Assembly: GCA_017620435.1 (NCBI GenBank) | Contig: JAFZQL010000220.1 | Location: 1-30,407 of the forward strand | DNA: 30,407 bases | Reading direction: 5' to 3' | Source of the DNA: Erysipelotrichaceae bacterium | GTDB lineage: Bacteria > Bacillota_I > Bacilli_A > Erysipelotrichales > Erysipelotrichaceae | Shown here: positions 9,411 through 18,300 of the stretch, one piece after another | Position numbering within the stretch: position 1 is the first letter of the stretch | Layout of the letters: every line of letters starts with the position of its first letter | Notes under the pieces: generated by a model | Databases searched by the model: none | Told to the model about the DNA's origin: nothing | What the model saw: only the letters and a program-made list of their open reading frames with translations | Position numbers and translations under genes: made by a program

Positions 9411-10261
9411 TGAACAATGAAGAACTGAAAAACGATGCATATCTTAAGGAAGTCATGAAGAAATCCGGTTTTTCTGATGATTTCATTCAGGAGCACTTTA
9501 ATCTGCTGAAAAGGATCGCTTTGTCCAGGGCACTATGTAAAGACTGCAAAGGTCTGTATATGTGTTCTCAGCTTTCAAAGGGACAAAGGCTTGTACTGAA
9601 CCGCGATGTCGTTCCGATCGAAGAGATCGAATACTGCGATTATGCTATGGCAGAAAATCATAAGAAAGAATTAAGAGATGCTTATGTATACTGCGATGTT
9701 CCTTACGACCTGCTGGATCTTGATCTGGAAAACGTTGCTTATACGGAAGATCAGAAACAGCTGTATCTGAAACTTGCCGCCATCCTGCATCAGAAAGAGG
9801 AAAAGGGTCTGTATATCTGCGGCGATCTGGGAGTCGGTAAGACTTATCTGTGTACGGCTCTGGCCAATTCTCTGGTCAAGAAAGGCAAAAAGACGGCTTT
9901 TGTGAAGGTGACGGATTTCTTTAACAGAATGAGATCTTTCTTCAATACCGATTCGCAGCAGATCGACAGAAACATCGCATTACTGAAAAAAGCGGATTAC
10001 CTGTTCCTGGATGATATCGGATCGGAAGCCGTTTCGGAATTTGTGAGGGATGACATCCTGTTCCGGATCCTGGATTACCGTCTGGATCATTCCCTGGCAA
10101 CGCTTTTTACATCCAATCTTACAAAAGAAGAACTGCTGAAACACTATCAGTATGACCGCAAGGAGAAGTCAAATCTCATGAATGCGAAGAGGCTGATGGA
10201 AAGAATAGATATCATGACGGATGACTATGTTCTTTCAGGAAAGAATATGAGGAGGAAATAA
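9407..10261 (+). CDS. dnaI: Primosomal protein DnaI, helicase loader
   Basis: A 284-residue AAA+ ATPase that loads the replicative helicase, related to DnaC. The N-terminal domain has cysteines C44, C47, C53 and C77 in the arrangement expected for the helicase-binding zinc domain. The C-terminal ATPase has Walker A GDLGVGKT (139-146) and Walker B LFLDDIG (199-205), followed by a sensor-like LFTSNLT. The start is an ATGATG pair overlapping the dnaB stop; 9407 is the first. Two bases separate its stop from the pfkA ATG, and the pfkA ribosome binding site lies inside the end of dnaI. Confidence 0.95.
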   Translation: MMNNEELKNDAYLKEVMKKSGFSDDFIQEHFNLLKRIALSRALCKDCKGLYMCSQLSKGQRLVLNRDVVPIEEIEYCDYAMAENHKKELRDAYVYCDVPYDLLDLDLENVAYTEDQKQLYLKLAAILHQKEEKGLYICGDLGVGKTYLCTALANSLVKKGKKTAFVKVTDFFNRMRSFFNTDSQQIDRNIALLKKADYLFLDDIGSEAVSEFVRDDILFRILDYRLDHSLATLFTSNLTKEELLKHYQYDRKEKSNLMNAKRLMERIDIMTDDYVLSGKNMRRK

Positions 10262-10263
10262 GA

Positions 10264-11223
10264 ATGCTGAAGAAAATCGGAGTACTGACATCCGGAGGGG
10301 ATTCACCGGGAATGAATGCGGCGATCCGTGCCGTTACCAGAACAGCCCTGGCGAAAGGAATCGAAGTGGTAGGAATACGTGACGGATTCAAGGGTCTTGT
10401 GGAAGGCTGGTATGAACCTTTTGACAGGCATTCCGTTTCGGAAACGATTTCCAGAGGCGGTACGATCCTGGGCAGTGCCAGACTGCCGGAATTCAGGAAT
10501 GAAGAAGTCGTTCTGAAGGCTGTCGATAAACTTCATGAGAACGGGATCGATGCTCTGGTCGTGATCGGCGGCGATGGAACATACAAGGGTGCCGATGCTT
10601 TGACAAAGCACGGGATCAACTGTATCGGTCTGCCGGGTACGATCGACAACGATATCGAGGGAACGGATTTTACCATCGGTTTCGATACGGCACTGAATAC
10701 GATCGTCGAATGCGTGGATAAGCTGAGAGATACTTCCAATTCCCATCACCGCTGTTCCGTTGTTGAAGTCATGGGCAACCGCTGCGGCGATCTGGCGATC
10801 TACTCCGGCATTTCCTGCGGTGCGGAAATCCTGATCACTCCGGAAACGGGATATGATGAAGAAGCGGTTCTGGAGAAACTCCGTTATCTGGAGAATCAGG
10901 GAAAGAATCATGCGATCGTCATCGTTTCCGAGAAGGTATGCGACGTCAAGGATCTGGCAGACAAGATCTCGAAAGCGACCGGTTTTGCGGGCAGAGCGAC
11001 GATTTTAGGCCATATTCAAAGAGGCGGATCTCCGACACCGAACGACCGTGTTCTGGCATCCAGAATGGGTGCGAAAGCGGTGGAACTGCTGGTTGAGGGC
11101 GTCGGCGGACAGTGCGTCGGCATCAAGAACAACGAGATCGTTTCCATGCCGATCGAAGTATGCGTCAACATGCCTAGAAGCAGCAGGAAGGCATTCTATA
11201 AACTGTTTAATACGCTGGTTTAG
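10264..11223 (+). CDS. pfkA: ATP-dependent 6-phosphofructokinase
   Basis: A 319-residue glycolytic enzyme converting fructose 6-phosphate to fructose 1,6-bisphosphate, of normal bacterial length. Motifs are GGDSPGMNAAIR (11-22), GGDGTYKGA (102-110) and PGTIDNDI (124-131, catalytic D128). Glycine in GGDGT, rather than the aspartate of the GGDD form, indicates ATP and not pyrophosphate as donor. A strong site GAGGAGG precedes the ATG. It follows dnaI immediately and is closed by a terminator, so it probably reads out of the replication block and may also have its own promoter. Confidence 0.97.
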   Translation: MLKKIGVLTSGGDSPGMNAAIRAVTRTALAKGIEVVGIRDGFKGLVEGWYEPFDRHSVSETISRGGTILGSARLPEFRNEEVVLKAVDKLHENGIDALVVIGGDGTYKGADALTKHGINCIGLPGTIDNDIEGTDFTIGFDTALNTIVECVDKLRDTSNSHHRCSVVEVMGNRCGDLAIYSGISCGAEILITPETGYDEEAVLEKLRYLENQGKNHAIVIVSEKVCDVKDLADKISKATGFAGRATILGHIQRGGSPTPNDRVLASRMGAKAVELLVEGVGGQCVGIKNNEIVSMPIEVCVNMPRSSRKAFYKLFNTLV

Positions 11224-11227
11224 ATGC

Positions 11228-11254
11228 AGATGACTTTTCATAAGTCATCTTTTT
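11228..11254 (+). terminator. Intrinsic terminator after pfkA
   Basis: AGATGACTT (11228-11236) pairs with AAGTCATCT (11242-11250) around a five-base loop, followed by a T run to 11254. It separates pfkA from galM. Confidence 0.85.
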
Positions 11255-11271
11255 AAAAGAAGGAGATAAAT

Positions 11272-12222
11272 ATGCGTTATACGATTGAAAATGAGTATTT
11301 AAGAGCCGAGATCAGCGAACTGGGCGCTACATTGACCAGACTGATCGATAAGAGAACGGATACGGATATCGTTCTGGGATTCGATACGGATGAAGACTAT
11401 ATCCGTTATGCAGGAACCAATATCGGCGCGACGATCGGCAGAAACTGCAACCGGATCGGTAATGCCCGCTTTGAACTGAACGGAAAGACGTATCAGCTGT
11501 CTGTCAACGACAACATGAACCAGCTGCACGGGGGCGGCATCAACGGCTTTGCTTTCAAGAACTGGAAAACAGAAAGCGTCAGCGATACGGAAATCGTCCT
11601 GTTCTATGATGCAAAAGACGGGGAAGAAGGATTCCCGGGCAACCTGCATACGCAGGTTACTTACAGGCTGGAAGATGATACGCTGTTTTTCGGTTTTGAG
11701 GGAAGCAGCGATCAGGATACGCTGTTCAATATTACAAACCATTCCTATTTCAATCTTGGCGATCCTGACATCATGGATGAGTATCTGTATCTCACCACGG
11801 ACAGGTATTCTCCAACCGACGAGTATTCTCTGACACTGGATGAAGTGGTTCCGACGGATGGAACACCATATGATTTCAATGCATTTACCAGGATCGGAGA
11901 CAATCTCGAAAGACTGGAAAAGGGCATCGATAACAACTATGTCTGGGAAAAGATCGGCGACAAGCTGATGTGCGAACTGAAAAATGACAGGCTGCAGCTG
12001 AATGTCTATTCCGATCTGCCGGACATGCACGTGTATACGTCGTATTATCTGAACAACGAACAGGGCAAATACAATCAGACATACAAACAGTATATGGGTA
12101 TCGCTCTGGAATGTCAGTATTATCCTAACGGCATCAACTACGGCGATCATTATCTGGTACCGATCCTGAAGAAGGGTGAGAAGATGTCCCACTATATCAG
12201 GTATCAGGTCAAGGAGGCATAA
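11272..12222 (+). CDS. galM: Aldose 1-epimerase (galactose mutarotase)
   Basis: A 316-residue mutarotase interconverting alpha and beta anomers of aldohexoses, usually feeding the Leloir pathway. Typical motifs are NRIGNARFELNGKTYQL, QLHGG and NHSYFNLGD with the catalytic-region histidine. The C-terminal ALECQYYPNGIN contains the family's glutamate. Start 11272 has AGAAGGAGA eight bases upstream. No galK or galT is adjacent, so the sugar in vivo is uncertain. The nitroreductase start lies one base beyond the stop, so the two are co-transcribed. Confidence 0.93.
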   Translation: MRYTIENEYLRAEISELGATLTRLIDKRTDTDIVLGFDTDEDYIRYAGTNIGATIGRNCNRIGNARFELNGKTYQLSVNDNMNQLHGGGINGFAFKNWKTESVSDTEIVLFYDAKDGEEGFPGNLHTQVTYRLEDDTLFFGFEGSSDQDTLFNITNHSYFNLGDPDIMDEYLYLTTDRYSPTDEYSLTLDEVVPTDGTPYDFNAFTRIGDNLERLEKGIDNNYVWEKIGDKLMCELKNDRLQLNVYSDLPDMHVYTSYYLNNEQGKYNQTYKQYMGIALECQYYPNGINYGDHYLVPILKKGEKMSHYIRYQVKEA

Positions 12223-12223
12223 A

Positions 12224-12751
12224 ATGGAATTTGAACAGCTGGTGAAGATCAGAAGAAGTATCAGGGGTTATAGAGAAGCAGGGATCAGTGAGAAGGAACT
12301 AAGGGAAATCTTTTCCTGTGTCAGTATGGCTCCTTCCTGGAAGAACTCCCAGACCGGAAGATACTATGTGGCATTAGGAGAAGATGCGGTAAAGGAAGTT
12401 TATGACTGTCTGCCTGGTTTCAATCAGAATTCTTCGGCAAATGCCGCGTATATCATCGCGGCATTTAAAAAAGGGATCTCCGGTTTCAACAACGGCGAAG
12501 CTACGGATCTTTCGGGAGACATCTGGGGCGGATACGACCTGGGTCTGCAGAATGCCTATCTCATTCTTAAGGCAAGCGAAATGGGATATGATACGCTGAT
12601 TATGGGTTTAAGAGACGAAGACAGGCTTAGAGCTTATTTCTCGATACCGGAAGATGAGATCATCATGCCGGTGATTGCCATCGGCAAGAGAAACAAGGAT
12701 GCCGTAGAGAAAGTACGTAAAGATGCCGACGAGATCATGACGATCCGATAG
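12224..12751 (+). CDS. Nitroreductase-family flavoprotein
   Basis: A 175-residue protein of the FMN-dependent nitroreductase superfamily, probably an NAD(P)H oxidoreductase of unknown substrate. Seen are the FMN-binding start RRSIRGYREAGI, the segment MAPSWKNSQTGRYYV, LGLQNAYLILKASEMGYDTLIMG, and a C-terminal IIMPVIAIGK. ATG 12224 is preceded by AAGGAGG inside the end of galM, and the galM stop ends one base upstream. Reduced length relative to NfsA-type enzymes is normal for this short subgroup. The terminator at 12778 ends this two-gene unit. Confidence 0.88.
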   Translation: MEFEQLVKIRRSIRGYREAGISEKELREIFSCVSMAPSWKNSQTGRYYVALGEDAVKEVYDCLPGFNQNSSANAAYIIAAFKKGISGFNNGEATDLSGDIWGGYDLGLQNAYLILKASEMGYDTLIMGLRDEDRLRAYFSIPEDEIIMPVIAIGKRNKDAVEKVRKDADEIMTIR

Positions 12752-12777
12752 GCATGATATTCTAATGCGGAATAGCT

Positions 12778-12806
12778 AAAAGCGGACGGAAACAGTCCGC
12801 TTTTTT
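12778..12806 (+). terminator. Intrinsic terminator after the nitroreductase gene
   Basis: GCGGAC (12782-12787) pairs with GTCCGC (12795-12800), extended by four A-T pairs, with loop ggaaaca and a T6 tract. It isolates the following type VII-like locus from upstream transcription. Confidence 0.92.
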
Positions 12807-12851
12807 GTTTTTCCTGCAATAATCATCAAAATCGTTTAGGATTCCTTCTTT

Positions 12852-12857
12852 TAGAAT
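12852..12857 (+). promoter_or_regulatory. Candidate -10 element for the type VII-like operon
   Basis: TAGAAT lies 29 bases before the first WXG100 ATG, in the gap after the terminator. The -35 region (about 12829-12834) is not recognisable. It is the best promoter candidate in this gap. Confidence 0.35.
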
Positions 12858-12886
12858 TGAATAATGAATCAAAGGAGGTAAGAATT

Positions 12887-13189
12887 ATGAGATCAATTAT
12901 GGTTGAACCGGACCGGCTTGATGCGGCAGCGTCAGGGATCGAAGAAGCGAACACAGAGTATGATCGTACTTATGAGGCGATCTATGAGGAAGTTGACAGA
13001 CTTTCTTCCTCGTGGAGCGGTAAAGACAATATGGCTTTTACCAATCAGATCAGGACGTTTGAGAGCGATCTGCAGCAGATCTCCATCATCATGCGTCAGT
13101 ATGCGGATTTCTTGAGAAACTCTGCCAGAGCGTATCGTGAAACGCAGGATGAGATCTATACGCAGGCATCACGTTTAAGAACAGTGTAA
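12887..13189 (+). CDS. WXG100-family protein, first of a pair
   Basis: A 100-residue helical-hairpin protein of the ESAT-6/EsxA superfamily, the small substrates and structural partners of type VII secretion. The WxG turn is W43-S44-G45, with predicted helices on each side. Near the C-terminus Y83 is followed by RETQD, so the YxxxD/E export motif is off by one residue (Q87, D88). It shares spacing with its neighbour: W43, YADFL at 72-76 and Y83 fall at identical positions in both. The start at 12887 is set by AAGGAGG (12872-12878). Translation from an upstream TTG would run through that ribosome binding site. It is the first gene of a five-gene cluster ending at 19200. Confidence 0.9.
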   Translation: MRSIMVEPDRLDAAASGIEEANTEYDRTYEAIYEEVDRLSSSWSGKDNMAFTNQIRTFESDLQQISIIMRQYADFLRNSARAYRETQDEIYTQASRLRTV

Positions 13190-13199
13190 AGGAGGATTC

Positions 13200-13496
13200 A
13201 TGGAAGAAATCAAAATCACATTATCTGAAGTGAGTCATGCAGCGCAGCAGCTCAGAAACTACAATACCAGTCTGGATGAGATCCTTGCTTATGTCAGCAG
13301 AACGATGAACGACCTGAACAGCATCTGGATGTCGGACGGACAGGAGATGCTGATCTCGCGTTTTCACCGCTTTGCCAACCGATTTACCGATGAATCAGAA
13401 GTAATCAGATCCTATGCCGATTTCTTAGATAATACCGTAGCTGATTACGATTCACTGGAATCAACGATCGTGGCGAATGCAGCCAACTTTGATTAA
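13200..13496 (+). CDS. WXG100-like protein, second of a pair, with WMS in place of WxG
   Basis: A 98-residue paralogue of the preceding protein. The turn motif is W43-M44-S45, so the glycine is replaced by serine. A classic YxxxE export signal is present at Y83-E87 (YDSLE). The first gene has the proper WxG but an imperfect YxxxD/E, which fits a heterodimer in which one partner carries the export signal. AAAGGAGG overlaps the stop of the first gene, 4 bases before the ATG, and the next gene begins 20 bp before this one ends. Family assignment is from motif spacing, length and context. Confidence 0.87.
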   Translation: MEEIKITLSEVSHAAQQLRNYNTSLDEILAYVSRTMNDLNSIWMSDGQEMLISRFHRFANRFTDESEVIRSYADFLDNTVADYDSLESTIVANAANFD

Positions 13497-15357
13497 AAGA
13501 CTTAGCATTTGTTTCGCAAGTGTTCTGATGATCATTACCTGCACGGCTTGCGGAGCAAATGCTCCTTATTTTGTTGCGGATTATCTGAACGATCTCTCTC
13601 AGGAAAGCGGCATAGGAACCAGCGAAGAGAGAGATGAGAATCTGCAGAAACTGGAATTATGGGGAGTAGTAGAGAAAGAAGACAGACTGCTGCTGAATGA
13701 ACCGTTGAAATGGGAATATGTGGTCAAAACTCTGAACAGAATGATTGAAGATACACAGGGTCTTTCAAACATCCTGTCAAAAAAGGAATACAGAAACAGA
13801 AAGGACAAGAGTCCGGTTTCCAGAGAAGACGCTCTTGTGCTGATCGCTCAGACAGTAAGTCTGATGAATAAGCGGTATTACGATACTTCCATGACTTATG
13901 ATTATCTGCAGGAGCCAAAACAGAGTACCGATCAGCTTCAGGAAGGCGATCTGCTTTATGAAGACGGCAGCTATTATCTGATCGATTCGGTTAACGGAGA
14001 CCTGTGCAGTAAAACTGAAGCGCAGCTGGATGATATCTTCGATGATCTGGATCTTGCCGGGACATATGAGATCGATTTCTCTCAGGCCGAGGTCATTCCG
14101 TATTACAGCGAAGAAGATCCTCTTTATCAGAATACCCGTTATCATCTTCTGGCGGAAAAGGGGAATGTCTTTCATACGGATGGCTTCAAGGTAAGCTATA
14201 CATTTAACAGAAGCGGAATCACTGTTTATGTATCCAGGAACGTTAAGGGAATGAATCTCTACGGGGAATTTTCTTTGAACCATGTTCAGCCCAGTTTCAA
14301 GTGGGTTTATGAGGAAGGAGATCTGAAAAACTGTTTCTTTACCGTCAGTCTGAATACGTCTGAACGTCTTGGCGTTTCTTTTGATAAATACGGAGATTAT
14401 TATCTGAAGTTCAAGGATCTTGACAGCAGTTCTTTCTATTCGCTGTTAAAAACAATGGTATCCTCATCGGAAGACAAAACGGAAGCAAGTATTCCGATCT
14501 GCCGGATCAGAACGCCGATCCCGAATCTTCCTGCGGTATTCATCAATCTGGATCTGCTGATCCGCTTTTCCGCAAACGGGGAAGCGCAGCTGCTCCTGAG
14601 CGGGAAACACAATCTCGGTTTTGAAACAAAGAACGGTCAGCTCAGACTGATCAGGGATCAGACCCATGATTTTAATTCCGATATCGGTGCGTCGGCTAAG
14701 ACTGCAATCGGCGTGAATGTCAGCCTTGAAGCGGTCGATCTGAGACTTGCGGATATTGAACTGGATACAGGATTGAAAGCGGAAGTAAAATCAACGTTAC
14801 ATCTATATCAGGATGACGGATCGTTTGAAAGCAAGGCAAGCAGTGTAAGCTATTCCGCCTTACAGGATATCAGCAAGGAGAATCCGGATGTGAAAGTATG
14901 CGGCGATATTTCGCTTTACTGGATCATGGATCTGGTATTTAATACGGCACAGACTCAGCTGCATAAACTCGGTTTTTCAAGATCGTTCAGCATTCTGAAT
15001 GAAGAGAACCAGGTATTCGGCAATATGCATCACATTGAAAACGGACACTTTGTTCCCGAGTGTACCGTGAAACAGAGAACACCGATAAAAGAAACAGAAA
15101 CGATTTGTTCCGATAAGATCGAACTGGAGGCCTACGCCCAGGTTCTGCATGTCGGTCAGACGTACAGAATACCTGTACATGCCATACCGGAGGGATATCG
15201 GATATCTGATCTGCAGTATTCCAGTTCAAATACGGAAACAGCTTCCGTGGATGCAGGAGAAGTATCGGCCAAAAAACCGGGAAACGCCCAGATCAGAATA
15301 CAGACGCCCGATGAGGCTTTTGAAGCGTACATCAACATTCTGGTGAGTGAAGGATAA
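13477..15357 (+). CDS. Large lipoprotein with Ig-like (Big2) C-terminus in the type VII-like operon
   Basis: A 626-residue predicted lipoprotein of unknown function. A hydrophobic signal ends in CTACGAN; the second cysteine is the likely lipid site, though the lipobox is not canonical. Residues about 30-135 are helical and resemble S-layer homology-type segments (LQKLELWGVVEKEDRLLLNE). The middle (about 140-530) looks beta-rich and is unlike anything I recognise. The C-terminal 80 residues are a bacterial Ig-like domain (Big2), with YSSSNTETASVDAGEVSAKK. The ATG lies inside the second WXG100 gene and the stop overlaps the essC start (TAATG), so it is built into the operon. It may be a surface-exposed part of the secretion machine or a substrate receptor; this is inference. 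Confidence 0.75.
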   Translation: MQPTLIKRLSICFASVLMIITCTACGANAPYFVADYLNDLSQESGIGTSEERDENLQKLELWGVVEKEDRLLLNEPLKWEYVVKTLNRMIEDTQGLSNILSKKEYRNRKDKSPVSREDALVLIAQTVSLMNKRYYDTSMTYDYLQEPKQSTDQLQEGDLLYEDGSYYLIDSVNGDLCSKTEAQLDDIFDDLDLAGTYEIDFSQAEVIPYYSEEDPLYQNTRYHLLAEKGNVFHTDGFKVSYTFNRSGITVYVSRNVKGMNLYGEFSLNHVQPSFKWVYEEGDLKNCFFTVSLNTSERLGVSFDKYGDYYLKFKDLDSSSFYSLLKTMVSSSEDKTEASIPICRIRTPIPNLPAVFINLDLLIRFSANGEAQLLLSGKHNLGFETKNGQLRLIRDQTHDFNSDIGASAKTAIGVNVSLEAVDLRLADIELDTGLKAEVKSTLHLYQDDGSFESKASSVSYSALQDISKENPDVKVCGDISLYWIMDLVFNTAQTQLHKLGFSRSFSILNEENQVFGNMHHIENGHFVPECTVKQRTPIKETETICSDKIELEAYAQVLHVGQTYRIPVHAIPEGYRISDLQYSSSNTETASVDAGEVSAKKPGNAQIRIQTPDEAFEAYINILVSEG

Positions 15358-18300
15358 TGTTTCTGATTATTCAAGACAGCTTTTCATTCTACAGGTACTA
15401 TCCGGATCTTGAGGATAAGATAAGTTATAAAGGAATTCTGATCTATCGAAACGGCGGATGCCGCTATATATCGTTAAAGGAGAACTACTACTTTTCGGAC
15501 AGGTCTAAAATCAAAAAACTGGAACCGATACATTATGAGATTTTTTCGGATCATTCCTGTATCCAGCTGCATCTCTATGTTTATGAAGATGATTCTGAAA
15601 TCGAATCCTACGGTATATATGAGAACAGGAATTTCATCATCGCTGCCAGCGACAAGGCAAGTATCCGGACCTATGATCCGTATCTGAGCGACCACTATTT
15701 TTATTTAAAAGAGGGAGAGCTCAAGAGCAGTTTTCCTTTTTCAATCAACGGAATGCAGTATACGGGAAACGAACTGAATGAAGGAGATACGATCGATCTG
15801 CTTGGATTCAGAATGATCTATTTCAAGGATTTTCTCTACATCAATCACTTTATGTGCGAGATCAGGATCCCTCCGTATCAGCTGCGGCAGCAGATCGTGG
15901 AATACCCGCTTCTGTCACATCCGCCTGATTTCTATCTTCCTGAAACAGTGAAAGAGCCTTTGTTTGAGGACATCAAAGAATTCTCCCATAACAGAAACCG
16001 TTCGAATCAGGAAATCTACAAGACCCTGCTGACCAACACCGTGATGTCGGCAGCAATCGCTTCCATGGCTTATCTGAACTATATCGGGAACAGTGGAAAT
16101 ATCAGAGAAAGAAGCATTCTGGTCTATCTGATTACACCTGTAAGCATGGCTGTAACAGGAGTTCTGTTTCCTCTTATGTTCAATCTGTATGAAAAGAGAA
16201 AAGACAGAAAAGCCTATATGTCAGAAAAGAACAGATATCTTTCTTATCTGGAAGAATACCTGGCCAGGGCGGAACAGACACTGAAGGATTACGTCCATCA
16301 GGCTGAATGTCATTTCTTTTCTGTCATCGGTTCTGTGAAGATGATGTTTTATGCTACGGAAAAAACAGATGATTATCTGACTATAAGCCTTGGGAAAGCG
16401 CCGATAGAAAGAGAAATAACAATCAAACAAAGCGAAGACGAACAGATAGAAAGGAAACTGGAACAGATCAGACATGTCCTGTGTCATATAGAAGATTTTC
16501 CGGTCTTTCTTGATCTGAAAGAAAGTAAAGTCGTTACTGTAATCAGTAAAAAAGAAGATCGTCCGGATCTGTTTAAACGTTATCTGCTTGAGGTATCGTT
16601 TAAGCATCGTCCGGATGAGATCCATGTAGCGATCTACTGTAAAGACATGAGCATCATCGATGACTGCTACAGTCTTCCGCATCTGTTTTACGGAAAGAAA
16701 AGGATGACGCTGAATCATTTCCGGCAAATACAGGAAATGGACCGTACCGGCTTTGACAGACCGCTTATTTTGTTCCTGTACGAGAACTGCAGTTATGAAT
16801 TCAGTAATCCGAATATCCGTGTCCTGTATTTTACCGATCATCATGATATCTACAAGAAATCGGATACCGTCATAGAGTATCTGCATTCAAAAGCGTTTAT
16901 CCACCGTACAAGCCGCACCTATTTTTCATTTATCAGTGAAAAAGCCGACTATCAGAAACTTTTCCACCATCTGGGAAGAATCGCAGAGAGTTCCGGGGAA
17001 ACAGAAAACTACAGTTTCTCCAGAATGTTCCGGGATCATGATATAAAAAGATCCTATCAGGAAAACGACCGTAAGCTGAGAGCCGATTTCTCCTACTCCA
17101 ACGGCAGGATCATCGATTTTGATCTGCATGAGAACGGATCGGGACCTCATGGACTCATCGGCGGGTCGACAGGTTCGGGAAAATCTGAACTGATCATTTC
17201 GATGCTGCTGTCTTTATGTGTGCGTTATTCACCGGAATATCTCAATATCATTCTGATCGACTATAAGGGCGGAGGAATCAAAGAATCGCTTTCCTGTGCC
17301 GGTACAGCGATACCGCATATCATTGCATCCGTATCTAATCTTGAAAATCACGCATTCGAGAGACTGGTCATGGCGATAAAGAATGAATGTATCGACAGAC
17401 AAAGGATCTTCAAGGATATCTCATCGATTACCGGGGTATCGGTGATGAATATTGATGATTATCTGGACTGCGATCATCAGGCCTGCGGTTTTCGTGCGAT
17501 GGCGCATCTGCTGATCGTGGTAGATGAATTTGCAGAGCTTAAGAAGGAACACAGCGACCAGATCAGGGAACTGATCTCTCTTTCCAGGATAGGCAGGAGC
17601 CTGGGTGTTCATCTGATCCTGGCAACACAGAAACCTTCCGGCAACATCAGTGAAGAAATATGGTCGAATTCCCGTTTTAAGATCTCGCTAAAAGTATACG
17701 AAGAGAAGGATTCAATGGATATCATCAAGTCGAAAGAAGCGGCATATCTGAGCGATGCCGGATCTTTTCTCTTACGAGTAGATGACAGTCTGACCCGGGG
17801 GAAAAGCGTTTATGCGAAAAACGATATTGCCGGGAACGATCCCATCGAAGTCTGCCTGCTGGATAATGTTCTGGACAAGGCAAGAGTCTATAAGAAACAG
17901 AACGGTTCATACATGAGCGAAGCGTCATACTACTGTAAGAAGATTATTGAAATCTGTGAGGAACTGAACGTTTTTCCCAAACAGATGGATTTTCTGGCGC
18001 ATGAACCATTAAAACGTATTCCTATGACAGATGGGAATATTCATCTGGGGGAATCCGATGATTATCTGAACAACAGCAGGATACTGCTGAAATACAGCTG
18101 CCGCAGCAATCTGCTGATCTGTTCATCCCGGAAAGAAGAAATAAACGGAATACTGAATGCACTGAGGGACAATCAAAGAAGAACAGTCGTTATCGGCAGA
18201 AGAGAATATCTCAATTCCGTAATCAGCGATAGTCTTCTCTATGAACAGGAAGACGATATCGGCTATCTGTTTTCTTATCTGCTGAAACACGATGAAGATA

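Noticed and set aside
11299..12192. A 297-codon open frame on the minus strand
   Set aside because: It is antisense to galM, whose motifs are intact, and has no ribosome binding site or recognisable domain.
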